NCBI RefSeq assembly: GCF_021278025.1
Contig: NZ_JAIBHJ010000012.1
Span: 62,001-126,000 of the forward strand
Direction of reading: 5' to 3'
Origin: Motilimonas sp. E26
Lineage (GTDB): Bacteria; Pseudomonadota; Gammaproteobacteria; Enterobacterales; CBDFNC01
Length of the DNA: 64,000 nt
Position 1 is the stretch's first letter, and every line of letters starts with the position of its first letter. The notes under the pieces are model-generated. The model was not told the DNA's origin. It searched no databases and saw only the letters and a list, made by a program, of their open reading frames with translations. The position numbers were made by a program, and so were the translations under genes. Of this stretch, positions 1-8,313 are shown in pieces.

Positions 1-173
1 CAGCCAAAATCAGAACGCTTTAAACAATTCATATCATCTGTGTATTAAGAGAAGCATTACTATACTAAAAAAGCGTTACCGCTTGATATACACGACTGAT
101 AAACAAAATTATAAGTAGTACAAACACAACAACAAACCTGTTTAACTTGTTAGCAAACGAAAAGGGAAATCAG

Positions 174-944
174 ATGAAAAAATTGATCATCGCTGCAGCT
201 ATGATGCTTACTGTCGCAGGCAGTGTGCATGCTAAAGAATGGAAAAATGTACGCATTGGTATTGAAGGCGCTTACCCTCCATTTAGTTGGACCGAGCCAA
301 ACGGTGAAGTAAAAGGTTTTGATATTGATATCGCTAATGCCCTTTGTGAAGAAATGAAGGTGAAATGCACTTTAGTGAAACAGGATTGGGACGGCATCAT
401 TCCTGCACTGTTGGCACGCAAATACGATGCGATTATCGCGACCATGGATATTACCGAAGAGCGTAAAAAGAAAGTTGCGTTCTCAGATAAATATCAACAT
501 ATTCCAGCGCGTTTTGCTGCGAAAAAAGGCACCGCCATTGAATTAACCGCTGAGTTTATGTCTGATAAGCGCATTGGTGTGCAACGTGCAACATCGATGG
601 ATACTTATGTGACAGACAACTTTCCAAAAGCGCAAGTTAAACGTTACGGCACGGCTGATGAGGCTTATTTAGACCTTAAATCGGGCCGCCTTGATTACGT
701 AATGATCGATTCTGCTGCTATTTCTGATGGCCTATTGAACAAGCCTGGTGGTGATGCATTTGAATTTGTTGGTCCAAAATTAAACGATCCACGTTGGTTT
801 GGTGAAGGTGCAGGCATTGCGATGCGTAAAAACGACACTGAACTAAAAGCCAAGTTTGACGCAGCTATTAAAGCGATTCGCGCCAATGGCAAGTATAAAG
901 AGCTACAAGATAAGTATTTTGACTTTGATGTTTACGGCGACTAA
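174..944 (+). CDS. Basic amino-acid ABC transporter, periplasmic binding protein (LAO/HisJ/AotJ type)
   Basis: A 256-residue periplasmic binding protein of family 3 (SBP_bac_3). It should capture lysine, arginine, ornithine or histidine for the two permeases that follow. A signal peptide covers residues 1-20 (MKKLIIAAAMMLTVAGSVHA). The mature part has the typical opening IGIEGAYPPFSW, then GFDIDIANALC and MDITEERKKKVAFSDKY. The ATG at 174 was chosen because AAAGGGAAA lies just upstream and it gives a clean signal peptide; the in-frame TTG at 147 would add a charged N-terminal extension. An imperfect terminator-like hairpin follows at 959-983, fitting higher expression of the binding protein than of the permeases. 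The exact substrate cannot be read from the sequence. Confidence 0.9.
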   Translation: MKKLIIAAAMMLTVAGSVHAKEWKNVRIGIEGAYPPFSWTEPNGEVKGFDIDIANALCEEMKVKCTLVKQDWDGIIPALLARKYDAIIATMDITEERKKKVAFSDKYQHIPARFAAKKGTAIELTAEFMSDKRIGVQRATSMDTYVTDNFPKAQVKRYGTADEAYLDLKSGRLDYVMIDSAAISDGLLNKPGGDAFEFVGPKLNDPRWFGEGAGIAMRKNDTELKAKFDAAIKAIRANGKYKELQDKYFDFDVYGD

Positions 945-958
945 TTGCCAAATTTGAT

Positions 959-983
959 AGGGGGCTAAGGCTCCCTTTTCTTT
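959..983 (+). terminator. Intercistronic hairpin with T-rich tail (attenuator-like)
   Basis: Stem AGGGGGC / GCTCCCT (959-965 with 970-976, one G-T pair), loop TAAG, followed by TTTTCTTT. It sits between the binding-protein gene and the permease genes. Partial termination here would explain the usual excess of binding protein; this is inferred from position and structure only. Confidence 0.55.
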
Positions 984-1005
984 CAAGCACATGTAAGTAC
1001 TTATT

Positions 1006-1749
1006 ATGTTGTTAGACCTACAAGGCTATGAAAGCACTATTTTGTCTGGTGCTTGGGTCACATTACAAGTGGCATTATTGTCATTATTCGTTGCCGTTGT
1101 ACTAGGCATGCTTGGCGCGCTGGCAAAGTTGTCTTCTATTACTTTTTTGCGCTGGTGGGCAACCCTCTATACCACAGTGATCCGTGGTATCCCTGATTTG
1201 ATTTTAATGATGCTGATCTTTTTCGGTGGTCAAATCTTCATTAATGAATTTAACGTTACGATTAATGATTGGCTCAATGAGTATTTTCAAGGGCAAGACG
1301 CTGCTCATGAATGGGTCAGTTATTTACCGGATTATGTTGACGTCAGTCCGTTCTTTGCAGGCGTAGCGACGATAGGTTTTATTTTTGGCGCTTATATGGC
1401 CGAAACTTTTCGTGGTGCCATTATTGCAGTCGATAAAGGCCAACTAGAAGCTGCAAGAGCTTATGGCATGAGTAGCTGGATGGTATTTCGTCGAGTGATG
1501 TTTCCGCAAATGATGCGCCATGCCTTACCGGGCTTTGGTAATAATTGGTTGGTTTTGCTCAAAACAACGGCCCTTGTTTCTATCATAGGTTTAGAAGACA
1601 TGGTTAAAGCGGCCGGCGATGCGGGTGGCTCGACACAAATGCCATTTACTTTTTACTTTGTGGTGGCGTTAGTTTTCTTAGTCTTTACCGCTATTTCGAC
1701 CAGCTTGTTAAGTCATGCTGAGAAAAAATACGCAATAGTGTCGAGGTAG
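1006..1749 (+). CDS. Basic amino-acid ABC transporter permease (HisQ/AotQ type)
   Basis: A 247-residue inner-membrane permease of the His/Glu/Gln/Arg family. Hydrophobic segments lie at about residues 15-40, 55-75, 110-135, 180-200 and 215-240. The EAA loop that docks on the ATPase reads EAARAYGMSSWMVFRRVMFP (about residues 148-167). It lies 61 bp after the binding-protein gene and 3 bp before the second permease, so the three form one operon. No ATPase gene follows; it is probably upstream of the window or shared. Ligand specificity (arginine/ornithine/lysine/histidine) is inferred from the neighbour. Confidence 0.88.
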   Translation: MLLDLQGYESTILSGAWVTLQVALLSLFVAVVLGMLGALAKLSSITFLRWWATLYTTVIRGIPDLILMMLIFFGGQIFINEFNVTINDWLNEYFQGQDAAHEWVSYLPDYVDVSPFFAGVATIGFIFGAYMAETFRGAIIAVDKGQLEAARAYGMSSWMVFRRVMFPQMMRHALPGFGNNWLVLLKTTALVSIIGLEDMVKAAGDAGGSTQMPFTFYFVVALVFLVFTAISTSLLSHAEKKYAIVSR

Positions 1750-1752
1750 CCA

Positions 1753-2496
1753 ATGTCATTAGAAGCTTTTTTTCTTTGGTTTAGCCAGTTTGAGTATGTT
1801 CAGTTATTGATAAACGAGTGGCCATTGTATTTATCTGGTCTTTGGACCACCCTTTGGTTAGTTGCCTTATCCTTATTCCTTGGTTTATTTATTGCTGTGC
1901 CAGCGGGCATTATGAATAACAGCAACAATTGGGCGATTAAATTTCCTGCGTGGGCGTTTATCTACTTTTTCCGTGGCACACCATTATTGATTCAACTGTT
2001 CCTGATTTATTACGGAGCGGGTCAGTTTTTGGCAAATAATGAACACCCTATTGCGTTAGCCATATGGCCTTGGTTTCAAGAAGCCTGGTTTTGTGCCTTA
2101 TTGGCCTTTACCTTAAACACCGGCGCATACACCGCAGAAATAGTGAGGGGCAGTATCAATACCATGCCTTCAGGTGAAATTGAAGCTGCTAAGGCCTATG
2201 GTTTAAGTCGGTTTAAGATCATGTCGCGCATAGTGCTGCCTAGCTCGTTTCGACGCGCTTTACCTGCATACAGCAATGAGGTTATCTTTATGCTACATGG
2301 CAGTGCGCTAGCAGGGGTGGTCACTATCGTTGATTTAACGGGTGCCGCACGGATTGTAAACTCACGCTACTACGCGCCTTTTGAAGCCTTCATCACGGCC
2401 GGCATACTTTATATGATGACAACGTTTGTGATTGTATTCTTATTTAAAAAGTGGGAAGCGCGCTGGCATAAACATCTCAAGCCGCTCAAGGTATAA
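1753..2496 (+). CDS. Basic amino-acid ABC transporter permease (HisM/AotM type)
   Basis: A 247-residue partner permease that forms the heterodimeric membrane channel with the preceding product. It has the family features TTLWLVALSLFLGL near the N terminus, FRGTPLLIQLFLIYYG, and the EAA loop EIEAAKAYGLSRFKIMSRIV. It starts 3 bp after the upstream stop, so translation is probably coupled. A strong intrinsic terminator at 2505-2535 closes the operon. The next gene (an RNA-modifying enzyme) is unrelated, so the transporter ends here without an ATP-binding subunit in view. Confidence 0.88.
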   Translation: MSLEAFFLWFSQFEYVQLLINEWPLYLSGLWTTLWLVALSLFLGLFIAVPAGIMNNSNNWAIKFPAWAFIYFFRGTPLLIQLFLIYYGAGQFLANNEHPIALAIWPWFQEAWFCALLAFTLNTGAYTAEIVRGSINTMPSGEIEAAKAYGLSRFKIMSRIVLPSSFRRALPAYSNEVIFMLHGSALAGVVTIVDLTGAARIVNSRYYAPFEAFITAGILYMMTTFVIVFLFKKWEARWHKHLKPLKV

Positions 2497-2504
2497 TCAT
2501 GTTG

Positions 2505-2535
2505 AAAAGGGCCCTTCTGGCCCTTTTTTCTTTTT
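2505..2535 (+). terminator. Rho-independent terminator after amino-acid transporter operon
   Basis: Perfect 9-bp stem AAAAGGGCC / GGCCCTTTT (2505-2513 with 2519-2527), loop CTTCT, then a T-rich tract to 2535. It starts 9 bp after the permease stop codon. Confidence 0.9.
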
Positions 2536-2550
2536 AGGGGCGGGTATTCG

Positions 2551-3237
2551 ATGTTTGAATTAGTGGCAGATGAAGCGGATTTTGTGGTGATCAATAAAGC
2601 CGACAATTGTAATTTTCACAGTGAAGACGGCGAAGCTGGGCTAGTGGTTGAGGTTGAACGTGCCTTATCTTTGAAGTTATACAGCGTGCATCGACTCGAT
2701 AAAATGACGTCAGGAATTTTAATATTGGCCAAGTCATCCACTGCCGCGGCAGCCTTTACGCAATTGTTTGCGCAGCGGAAAATGAGCAAGTTTTACCTCG
2801 CCTTAAGCATGCAAAAGCCCAATAAAAAACAAGGGTTGATAAAAGGCGATATGGAAAAAAGCCGCCGTGGCAGTTGGAAGCTAACTAAAAGCCAACATAA
2901 TCCAGCTGTTACCCAATTTTTTAGTCAAAGCTTAGTGCCCGGCATTCGCCTTTATCTACTTAAGCCCGCCACGGGTAAAACCCATCAGTTGCGTGTGGCG
3001 CTGAAAAGCATTGCTGCTCCTATCTTAGGTGACATGCGCTATGGCCAAGATGAGAGCGATCGCGGCTATTTGCATGCTTACCAATTAAGCTTTCGTTATG
3101 GTGAGAAAGATTACTTCTATCAAGTTGCTCCTAGCCGTGGCGATTGGTTTATGCGCCCTGAATGTCAGCAGCAATTACAGGCATTAGGCGATCTTAGTCA
3201 TTTGAATTGGCCAGAAATAAATACGACTTATTCATAG
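2551..3237 (+). CDS. RluA-family pseudouridine synthase (TIGR01621-like)
   Basis: A 228-residue enzyme converting uridine to pseudouridine in RNA. The RluA-family active-site motif HRLDKMTSGILIL is at residues 47-59, with Asp50 as the expected catalytic aspartate. A later conserved stretch KPATGKTHQLRVAL (about 138-151) binds RNA in this family. There is no S4 domain and the protein is shorter than RluC/RluD, which fits the small group annotated TIGR01621. Its RNA target is not known to me. It is a single gene, following the terminator at 2505-2535 and preceding the cold-shock leader. Confidence 0.87.
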   Translation: MFELVADEADFVVINKADNCNFHSEDGEAGLVVEVERALSLKLYSVHRLDKMTSGILILAKSSTAAAAFTQLFAQRKMSKFYLALSMQKPNKKQGLIKGDMEKSRRGSWKLTKSQHNPAVTQFFSQSLVPGIRLYLLKPATGKTHQLRVALKSIAAPILGDMRYGQDESDRGYLHAYQLSFRYGEKDYFYQVAPSRGDWFMRPECQQQLQALGDLSHLNWPEINTTYS

Positions 3238-3358
3238 CCTTTTGAGGTAGTGGTAATTGTGTAATGTTCTCATAGCGTTAAAATTTCTGAAACAAATACA
3301 CCTTTTGTAGTTTTGTGTTACTTGTTGATTGTAATCGTTTTTTCATATTTATGTTATC

Positions 3359-3410
3359 TTGATTTAAAGGCTGTTTTTACGGTGTAAAATTCGTTGACTT
3401 AACGTACAGG
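3359..3410 (+). promoter_or_regulatory. csp promoter and cold box of a long 5' leader
   Basis: TAACGTACAGG at 3400-3410 matches the Escherichia coli cspA cold box (TGACGTACAGA) at 9 of 11 bases. It sits 163-173 nt before the csp start codon, close to the 159-nt cspA leader. A possible -10 (TAAAAT, 3385-3390) lies just upstream, which would put the cold box at the RNA 5' end as in cspA; TTGATT at 3359 is a -35 candidate but spaced 20 bp. The rest of the 3238-3572 gap is AT-rich leader with no gene that I can see. Confidence 0.6.
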
Positions 3411-3572
3411 GGGTTTATAATCTTTTTAGCTTGAAAGTACGGTTTATATTTATGCGCACCATCCGGATTAAAGATTTACCTCTTAAATCCTGTTTTCATA
3501 AGTAATAGCAACACTTCCAGCAAAACAACGAGCTCGATGAGCTTATTACTCTTGATTTACAGGAAATAGATT

Positions 3573-3782
3573 ATGTCTAATACAACTACTGGTACAGTAA
3601 AATGGTTTAACGAAGCTAAAGGTTTCGGTTTCATTCAACAAGAGAATGGCCCTGACGTTTTTGCTCACTTCCGTGCAATTACTGGTACTGGTTTCAAAAC
3701 TTTAGCTGAAGGTCAAAAAGTTCAGTTTGAAGTTACTCAAGGCCAAAAAGGTCCTCAAGCTGAGAACATCGTACCGCTATAA
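3573..3782 (+). CDS. CspA-family cold-shock protein
   Basis: A 69-residue single cold-shock domain that binds single-stranded RNA/DNA and acts as an RNA chaperone. RNP1 is KGFGFI (residues 16-21) and RNP2 is VFAHF (29-33); [10 protein letters not shown] is the standard opening. The sequence AGGAAATAG upstream supplies the ribosome site. Its long leader with a cold-box match suggests cold-inducible mRNA control like cspA. A second, similar gene lies at 16065-16274 on the other strand. A strong terminator follows at 3848-3875. Confidence 0.95.
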   Translation: MSNTTTGTVKWFNEAKGFGFIQQENGPDVFAHFRAITGTGFKTLAEGQKVQFEVTQGQKGPQAENIVPL

Positions 3783-3847
3783 TGGTGCATTTCTGATGGC
3801 TCACTATTAAGTAGTGTAGAATCAGAAAATGATGTAAACAGTTGATA

Positions 3848-3875
3848 AAACGAGACGATAAGTCTCGTTTTTTTT
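3848..3875 (+). terminator. Rho-independent terminator after csp
   Basis: Perfect 9-bp stem AAACGAGAC / GTCTCGTTT with loop GATAA, followed by a run of T. It ends the first csp transcript. The rest of the gap (3876-4089) holds no recognisable gene, only the palindrome at 4058-4073. Confidence 0.92.
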
Positions 3876-4057
3876 GTCTATATTTTAGCGTTGGCACTCA
3901 ATGTAGACATAGTAACGTGAGTCTGCTTGCATAAATTGCTCTAAAATTATTACTGCACGACCAAACACTCGCCAATCATCACCCTAAGTAACATACGGCC
4001 TCGTACGCCGGACTGATATTTACTCGCTTGAGTATTTCTCAGTTTGAAGGGATTCAC

Positions 4058-4073
4058 AACTGGTTAACCAGTT
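4058..4073. promoter_or_regulatory. 16-bp perfect palindrome, possible operator
   Basis: AACTGGTTAACCAGTT reads the same on both strands. It lies 16 bp before the ATG of the sulfatase relic, where an operator would sit. Having no spacer, it is more likely a dimer-binding site than an RNA hairpin. The cognate regulator is unknown. Confidence 0.4.
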
Positions 4074-4089
4074 TACGTAGAGCGGATTT

Positions 4090-5043
4090 ATGTTGCAGCA
4101 AAAGTACTACCTTTCTCCTTTTTTACGTTTTATTGGCGTCAGTCTGGTTATATTAACCTTGCCGCGAATGGGATTAGCCTTTTGGTTTAATGAGCGCATT
4201 GAGGGGGAGGAAGCTTGGCTACAAATACTTCTTCAAGGGCTCCGGGTCGATTTTTTAAGCTTATGCTGGCTGTTGATATTACCTGCGTTTATCCATTGCT
4301 TAATCCCAAATCAGGCTACATGGCAAAAGTATTGGCTGTTCGCCTTGCGCTGCTGGTTTGTGGCCAGCCTATGGTTATTGGTTTATATGGAACTAGCCAC
4401 TCCCACCTTCATTTCAGAGTATGATCTACGGCCGAACCGTCTGTTTGTTGAATACCTTATTTACCCTAAAGAAGTCATCAGCATGTTATGGCAAGGATAT
4501 AAATACCCGCAATAACACGGTTAAGTATTCTGATTGGGCTATCGGTGAGTTTTTAAGCAAGCAAAACAATCGAGTTATTGGGATAATACTATTTTTATTG
4601 TGATAGCCGATCATGATCATGACAACAGCCCCAAAACGGGGGCATTAGTGCCAGTCGATCGTTTTCACATTCCGGCTCTTATTTTGGGTAAGGGAATTAC
4701 AGCACGCCAAGATCAGCGTTTAGTTAGTAATATTGATATGCCACCTACGCTGCTCTCTTTGATTGGGGCAAAATTAGGCCACGATATGACAAAAACGTTA
4801 TTACCAAACCAAGAGCGGGCATTAATGCAGTTTGATAGGAATTTTGGCTATTAAACTAATGACAAGATGATAGTCTTCGCGCCGGAAAAAGCGCCCCAGG
4901 CATTTACCTATGATGCTCAAAACAATCAGCAGCAGGTGACGACGATGTCACAGGACGAACAGCTTAATGCTCAAGCCCACGCGTTGTGGGGCAGCCTTGC
5001 ATATCAAAAGGGTTTATATCAAGCGGTTAAATTAGCGCCTTAA
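4090..5043 (+). pseudogene. LtaS-type sulfatase (phosphoglycerol transferase family) relic
   Basis: Remains of an inner-membrane alkaline-phosphatase-superfamily enzyme, normally 600-650 residues. The N-terminal transmembrane part (about 140 residues, 4090-4515) is intact, ending at MLWQGYKYP. Coding then jumps near 4505-4517 to the C-terminal end of the catalytic domain (NNTVKYSDWAIGEFLSK), so roughly 300 residues including the nucleophile are missing. Near 4555-4565 one base appears lost: reading continues one frame over as AKQSSYWDNTIFIVIADHDHD. An in-frame TAA at 4852-4854 interrupts FDRNFGY, after which the same frame stays open to 5043 (TNDKMIVFAPEKAP and beyond). That makes three separate lesions. 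The coding texture is still clear, so the decay is fairly recent. Confidence 0.85.
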
Positions 5044-5150
5044 AGGGCTAAGCGGGATAGTCCATCATCGACTATTCCGCTTAATCAAGGATGATGATTT
5101 GGGTCCTAAATAAAGTAAGTCTGTTATTTATGCTCGCTTAGCAATGCAGG

Positions 5151-6365
5151 CTATGCTGAAGTTTGGCTGCTGGTTAGCAGCTTATTTTGCTGACTCGTTC
5201 TAAGCATTACACCCAAAAGGATAGTTAAAGCCAGTATACTGGCCACTAATGAGCCAATAAAAACAGCGTAATAATCGAAGTATTGTGCAATTAGACCCAC
5301 GCACAAACTGCCTACTAACATGCTCAGCTGCTGTGCGCTGCTAAACAGTGTGGTGCCCAGTCCCATTTGACTACGCATTAAATCTTGCATCACAATCATG
5401 CCAAGACTGGCGGTTATCGCAATAAAAATGCCATTGAACAGTTGCAGTGCAAGTAACTGCCAAATGTTTGTCAAAACAAGCAAGCCGCTGTAATAGATTA
5501 TGCCAGAAATAACGCCGACGATAAGTAGTCGGGTTGTCCCTATTTTATTTGCTAAGCTACCCGCTAACACCATAAATGGAATTTCCACAAATGCAGCCAT
5601 TCCCATTAGATAGCCAGCCCATTGTGCGCTGTATGTGAGCTCTTTGGTAAGGTAGATAGGTAGTGCTGTAATATACATATTGTTAGCAGAAAACATGGCG
5701 AGCGTGCTAAGTAAAAACAAAGCAACACCTGGGATCAGCAGCCAATGCTGGGCATTCGGTACCGGCTCATCGTTGCTGCTAGGTTGGTCTGCTAGAGATT
5801 TTGAGTGATCAGGTAGATAGCTGATTAACAACAACATCGATAATGCCAACAGGCCAGAGCAAACAAACGTGGCGGTAAAGCCTAATTGCTCTTTGAGTAA
5901 AAAGGCGATGGGCGGGCCGACTACCCAAGCTAAGGCTATTCCCGCACGTATCACTGATAAAAATTGCGCGCTGTTATTGTTCAGCTCTTTATCGGCGTAA
6001 AGACGGCCTAATGTGAAAATTTGTGGTAAGGCTGCACCGCCCACACTTAAGAAGACAATAGCGGCGACAAGTGCGATGTAATAATCACGGGTAAAAGCAA
6101 GAATAACCACGCCAATAAAAAAGCTAATTTGTGCTGCGCTTAGTATGGCGCTTCTGCTCCAATGTGAATCAGATTTTTTACCTAAATACATCGAAGCAAT
6201 CACACTACTTAGCACCATCACCACTAAGAAAACCCCCATCTCTAATGGTGAGCAGCCAATAGCATCTACCAAATATAAGCTAGTAAGTGGAAAAACAAGG
6301 GCCGTGCTGAGACCGGAAATAAAGGTCGTGACTATAAATATTATAGAGACGGGATTTTTTATCAT
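5151..6365 (-). CDS. MFS transporter, sugar-efflux (SetA/SetB-like) type
   Basis: A 404-residue, 12-segment major facilitator. The opening FIVTTFISGLSTALVFPLTSLYLVDAIGCSPLEMGVFL and the loop YLGKKSDSHWSRS resemble the Set sugar-efflux group. The start was set at the ATG at 6365, which has AAGGCAG about 5 bases upstream; the longer reading begins with ATT and is unlikely. It is divergent from an AraC-type regulator, with 150 bp between the starts. That arrangement suggests local control, perhaps by a sugar or related efflux substrate. The substrate is not determined. Confidence 0.8.
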   Translation of the reverse strand: MIKNPVSIIFIVTTFISGLSTALVFPLTSLYLVDAIGCSPLEMGVFLVVMVLSSVIASMYLGKKSDSHWSRSAILSAAQISFFIGVVILAFTRDYYIALVAAIVFLSVGGAALPQIFTLGRLYADKELNNNSAQFLSVIRAGIALAWVVGPPIAFLLKEQLGFTATFVCSGLLALSMLLLISYLPDHSKSLADQPSSNDEPVPNAQHWLLIPGVALFLLSTLAMFSANNMYITALPIYLTKELTYSAQWAGYLMGMAAFVEIPFMVLAGSLANKIGTTRLLIVGVISGIIYYSGLLVLTNIWQLLALQLFNGIFIAITASLGMIVMQDLMRSQMGLGTTLFSSAQQLSMLVGSLCVGLIAQYFDYYAVFIGSLVASILALTILLGVMLRTSQQNKLLTSSQTSA

Positions 6366-6515
6366 GTTACTGCCTTGATTAGGGATTATTTTGGTCAATC
6401 TGATGGCGTTAATGTAGGTGTTTGACAGGGGAAAAGTGATTCATTTGTTTCAGCTTCTGATACTATAAGGTCGTTCGGTTGGGCATAAATGAATAAATAG
6501 AATAAAGAAGTAGGA

Positions 6516-7385
6516 ATGAAACCTTATATTGAAAAAATGTGTGGCGATCACACGCGACCTTGGCGAGTGATGCATTACCAATGTACAGAGAGTCATTTCG
6601 ATTGGCACTACCATCTAGAATACGAAATAGTGCTTAAGCGCGACTGTGCTGGTAAGCTGTTCGTGGGCGATGCTATTTTGCCATTTAGCCACAATACCTT
6701 GGCTTTATTTGGCCCTCATTTACCTCACACCAATACTATCGACTCACTGCTCAATAATGCTGTTCACAATGATACATTTGTGATTTGGTTTAGTGGTCAA
6801 TGGATTAATAGCCTGATTAAGCTACTGCCGGAATATCAAGGGATCCAGCGCATGCTAAAGCGTGGTAATCAAGGGCTTTTATTCAGTCAGCAAGCCGCAG
6901 AACAAGTTTATCAGCACCTTCAATTTCATGCTCAGTCCAGTCCGCTGAAACAAGTGAATGATGTTCTTGCTATTTTAGCTATCATGGCTGAGTCATCTGA
7001 GCAAAAACTAATCACATCCAGCTCACAACCCTATGTTGAAGAAACCGAAAAACAGCATAACAAGCTGACGAAGGCCACCGCGTTTATTGAGCAGTATTAT
7101 CACACACCGATCCTTGTCGATGACTTATGCCAACATTTACATATGAGTAAGAGCAGCGTTTATCGCATGTTTGAAAAACATTTTAACAACAGTTTTTCAG
7201 TGCACCTTGCCCAGTACCGTATTGGCAAAGCTTGTGAGCAGTTGATTAATAAAAATCAGGCCATCTCAGCCATCGCTAATCGTGTCGGGTTTAATAATTT
7301 GGCTAACTTTAATCGTCAATTTAAGCGCTACAAAGGCATGAAACCGAGCGAGTTTCGCCAGCAGTTTTCGCAGTCAAAGTCATGA
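6516..7385 (+). CDS. AraC-family transcriptional regulator
   Basis: A 289-residue regulator. An N-terminal cupin-type sensor (residues about 15-80) contains HFDWHYHLEYEIVL and LFGPHLPH. A C-terminal pair of helix-turn-helix motifs (about 190-285) contains LCQHLHMSKSSVYRMFEKHF and ISAIANRVGFNNLANFNRQFKRYKGMKPSEFR. The sequence AAGAAGTAGGA directly precedes the ATG. It is divergent from the MFS exporter gene and probably controls it in response to a small ligand, most likely a sugar given the transporter type. The ligand is unknown. Confidence 0.88.
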   Translation: MKPYIEKMCGDHTRPWRVMHYQCTESHFDWHYHLEYEIVLKRDCAGKLFVGDAILPFSHNTLALFGPHLPHTNTIDSLLNNAVHNDTFVIWFSGQWINSLIKLLPEYQGIQRMLKRGNQGLLFSQQAAEQVYQHLQFHAQSSPLKQVNDVLAILAIMAESSEQKLITSSSQPYVEETEKQHNKLTKATAFIEQYYHTPILVDDLCQHLHMSKSSVYRMFEKHFNNSFSVHLAQYRIGKACEQLINKNQAISAIANRVGFNNLANFNRQFKRYKGMKPSEFRQQFSQSKS

Positions 7386-7444
7386 AGCATAGTCAGCGAA
7401 ATACAAAATAGGTAAAATAGTGTTTTTTTACTTTGAGTTTTTCA

Positions 7445-8107
7445 ATGTCCAGCCAAGCCAGTCCTACATTTGCTAAAGCAGTTTATGATTTAGCTAGCAT
7501 CGCACTTAACGAGTTAGAGCAAGCTCACTTAGATGGCAGCGTCTCTCGTACCCCAGTAAATCAAACCCATTACCTTAATGCTTGGGTGACTAAAGCGATT
7601 AAAACACAGCGTTTTGAGCATTGTGTCGCGGCTGTTTTATTGGTCTGGCAGCAGCAAGGTCGAAGCTTGGGTAAACATGCTCAACTTAAACAGACGTTTG
7701 AAAATATCGTTAGAATTTATGGCTCTTTTTTGTCTGAGCAAGGCTCTCTCGCCAAGGTATATGAAACTCAAATTGACGCATTATTTGATCAATTAGCGGA
7801 GGCGGGTTGGTCGTTGATCACTGACTCAGTTATTGACCGAAAAATGAAACGCAATAGTGCCGGAATGGACTCTTTGGTGATCTGTCGTCAGCAATATGAA
7901 CGGGCCATACACCCTGAGGAAAAGCGGCTTATTCGACCGTTATCTTGCTATATTCGTGGTAATGTCGAGCAGTTAATTTCATTAGCTCTAGCGGAAAATT
8001 TGCTACTTTTTAAAGTAACGGATTACAAGTCTAAGGTGAAATATCACGGAGAATACATCATTTATCCAAGTAATAATGGCCCTTTTTTAGCTCAATTTCC
8101 CGCCTAA
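7445..8107 (+). CDS. Hypothetical protein, 220 residues
   Basis: I do not recognise this family. It is predicted soluble, with no signal peptide or membrane segment. The middle is mostly helical (LEQAHLDGS, AWVTKAIKTQRFEHCVAAVLLVWQQQGRSLGKHAQLKQTF) and the C terminus looks like a short beta-rich end (LFKVTDYKSKVKYHGEYIIYP). Codon use and AT content resemble the neighbours, so it is a real gene rather than a chance frame. The ATG at 7445 is preferred over an in-frame TTG at 7433; neither has a strong ribosome site. It follows the AraC gene by 59 bp but may be independent. Confidence 0.7.
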   Translation: MSSQASPTFAKAVYDLASIALNELEQAHLDGSVSRTPVNQTHYLNAWVTKAIKTQRFEHCVAAVLLVWQQQGRSLGKHAQLKQTFENIVRIYGSFLSEQGSLAKVYETQIDALFDQLAEAGWSLITDSVIDRKMKRNSAGMDSLVICRQQYERAIHPEEKRLIRPLSCYIRGNVEQLISLALAENLLLFKVTDYKSKVKYHGEYIIYPSNNGPFLAQFPA

Positions 8108-8313
8108 TCAACATCACTTATTTTCCTGACGAGCCTGCATATTATTAATGTTGCGGGCGTTTGCATCGTTTGCTTAAAAAATAGCTTTTTAATCGATTTT
8201 TTTACTCGTTTATCGCGTTATTTTACCACTCGTCCGCATAAAAGCTAATATCCCTTTTATCCACTACTATTGTATTAATTGTTAATTAGATCGATTTAAA
8301 GCTGAGGCGCCTC

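Noticed and set aside
1-173. ArgR box upstream of the amino-acid transporter
   Set aside because: Only one half-site like ATTCA (30-34) can be seen, without the paired half at the right spacing.
4215-4603. Two overlapping short frames inside the sulfatase relic
   Set aside because: They are other-frame readings of the relic. The second one contains the displaced piece NNTVKYSDWAIGEFL, which I use as evidence for the pseudogene rather than as a gene.
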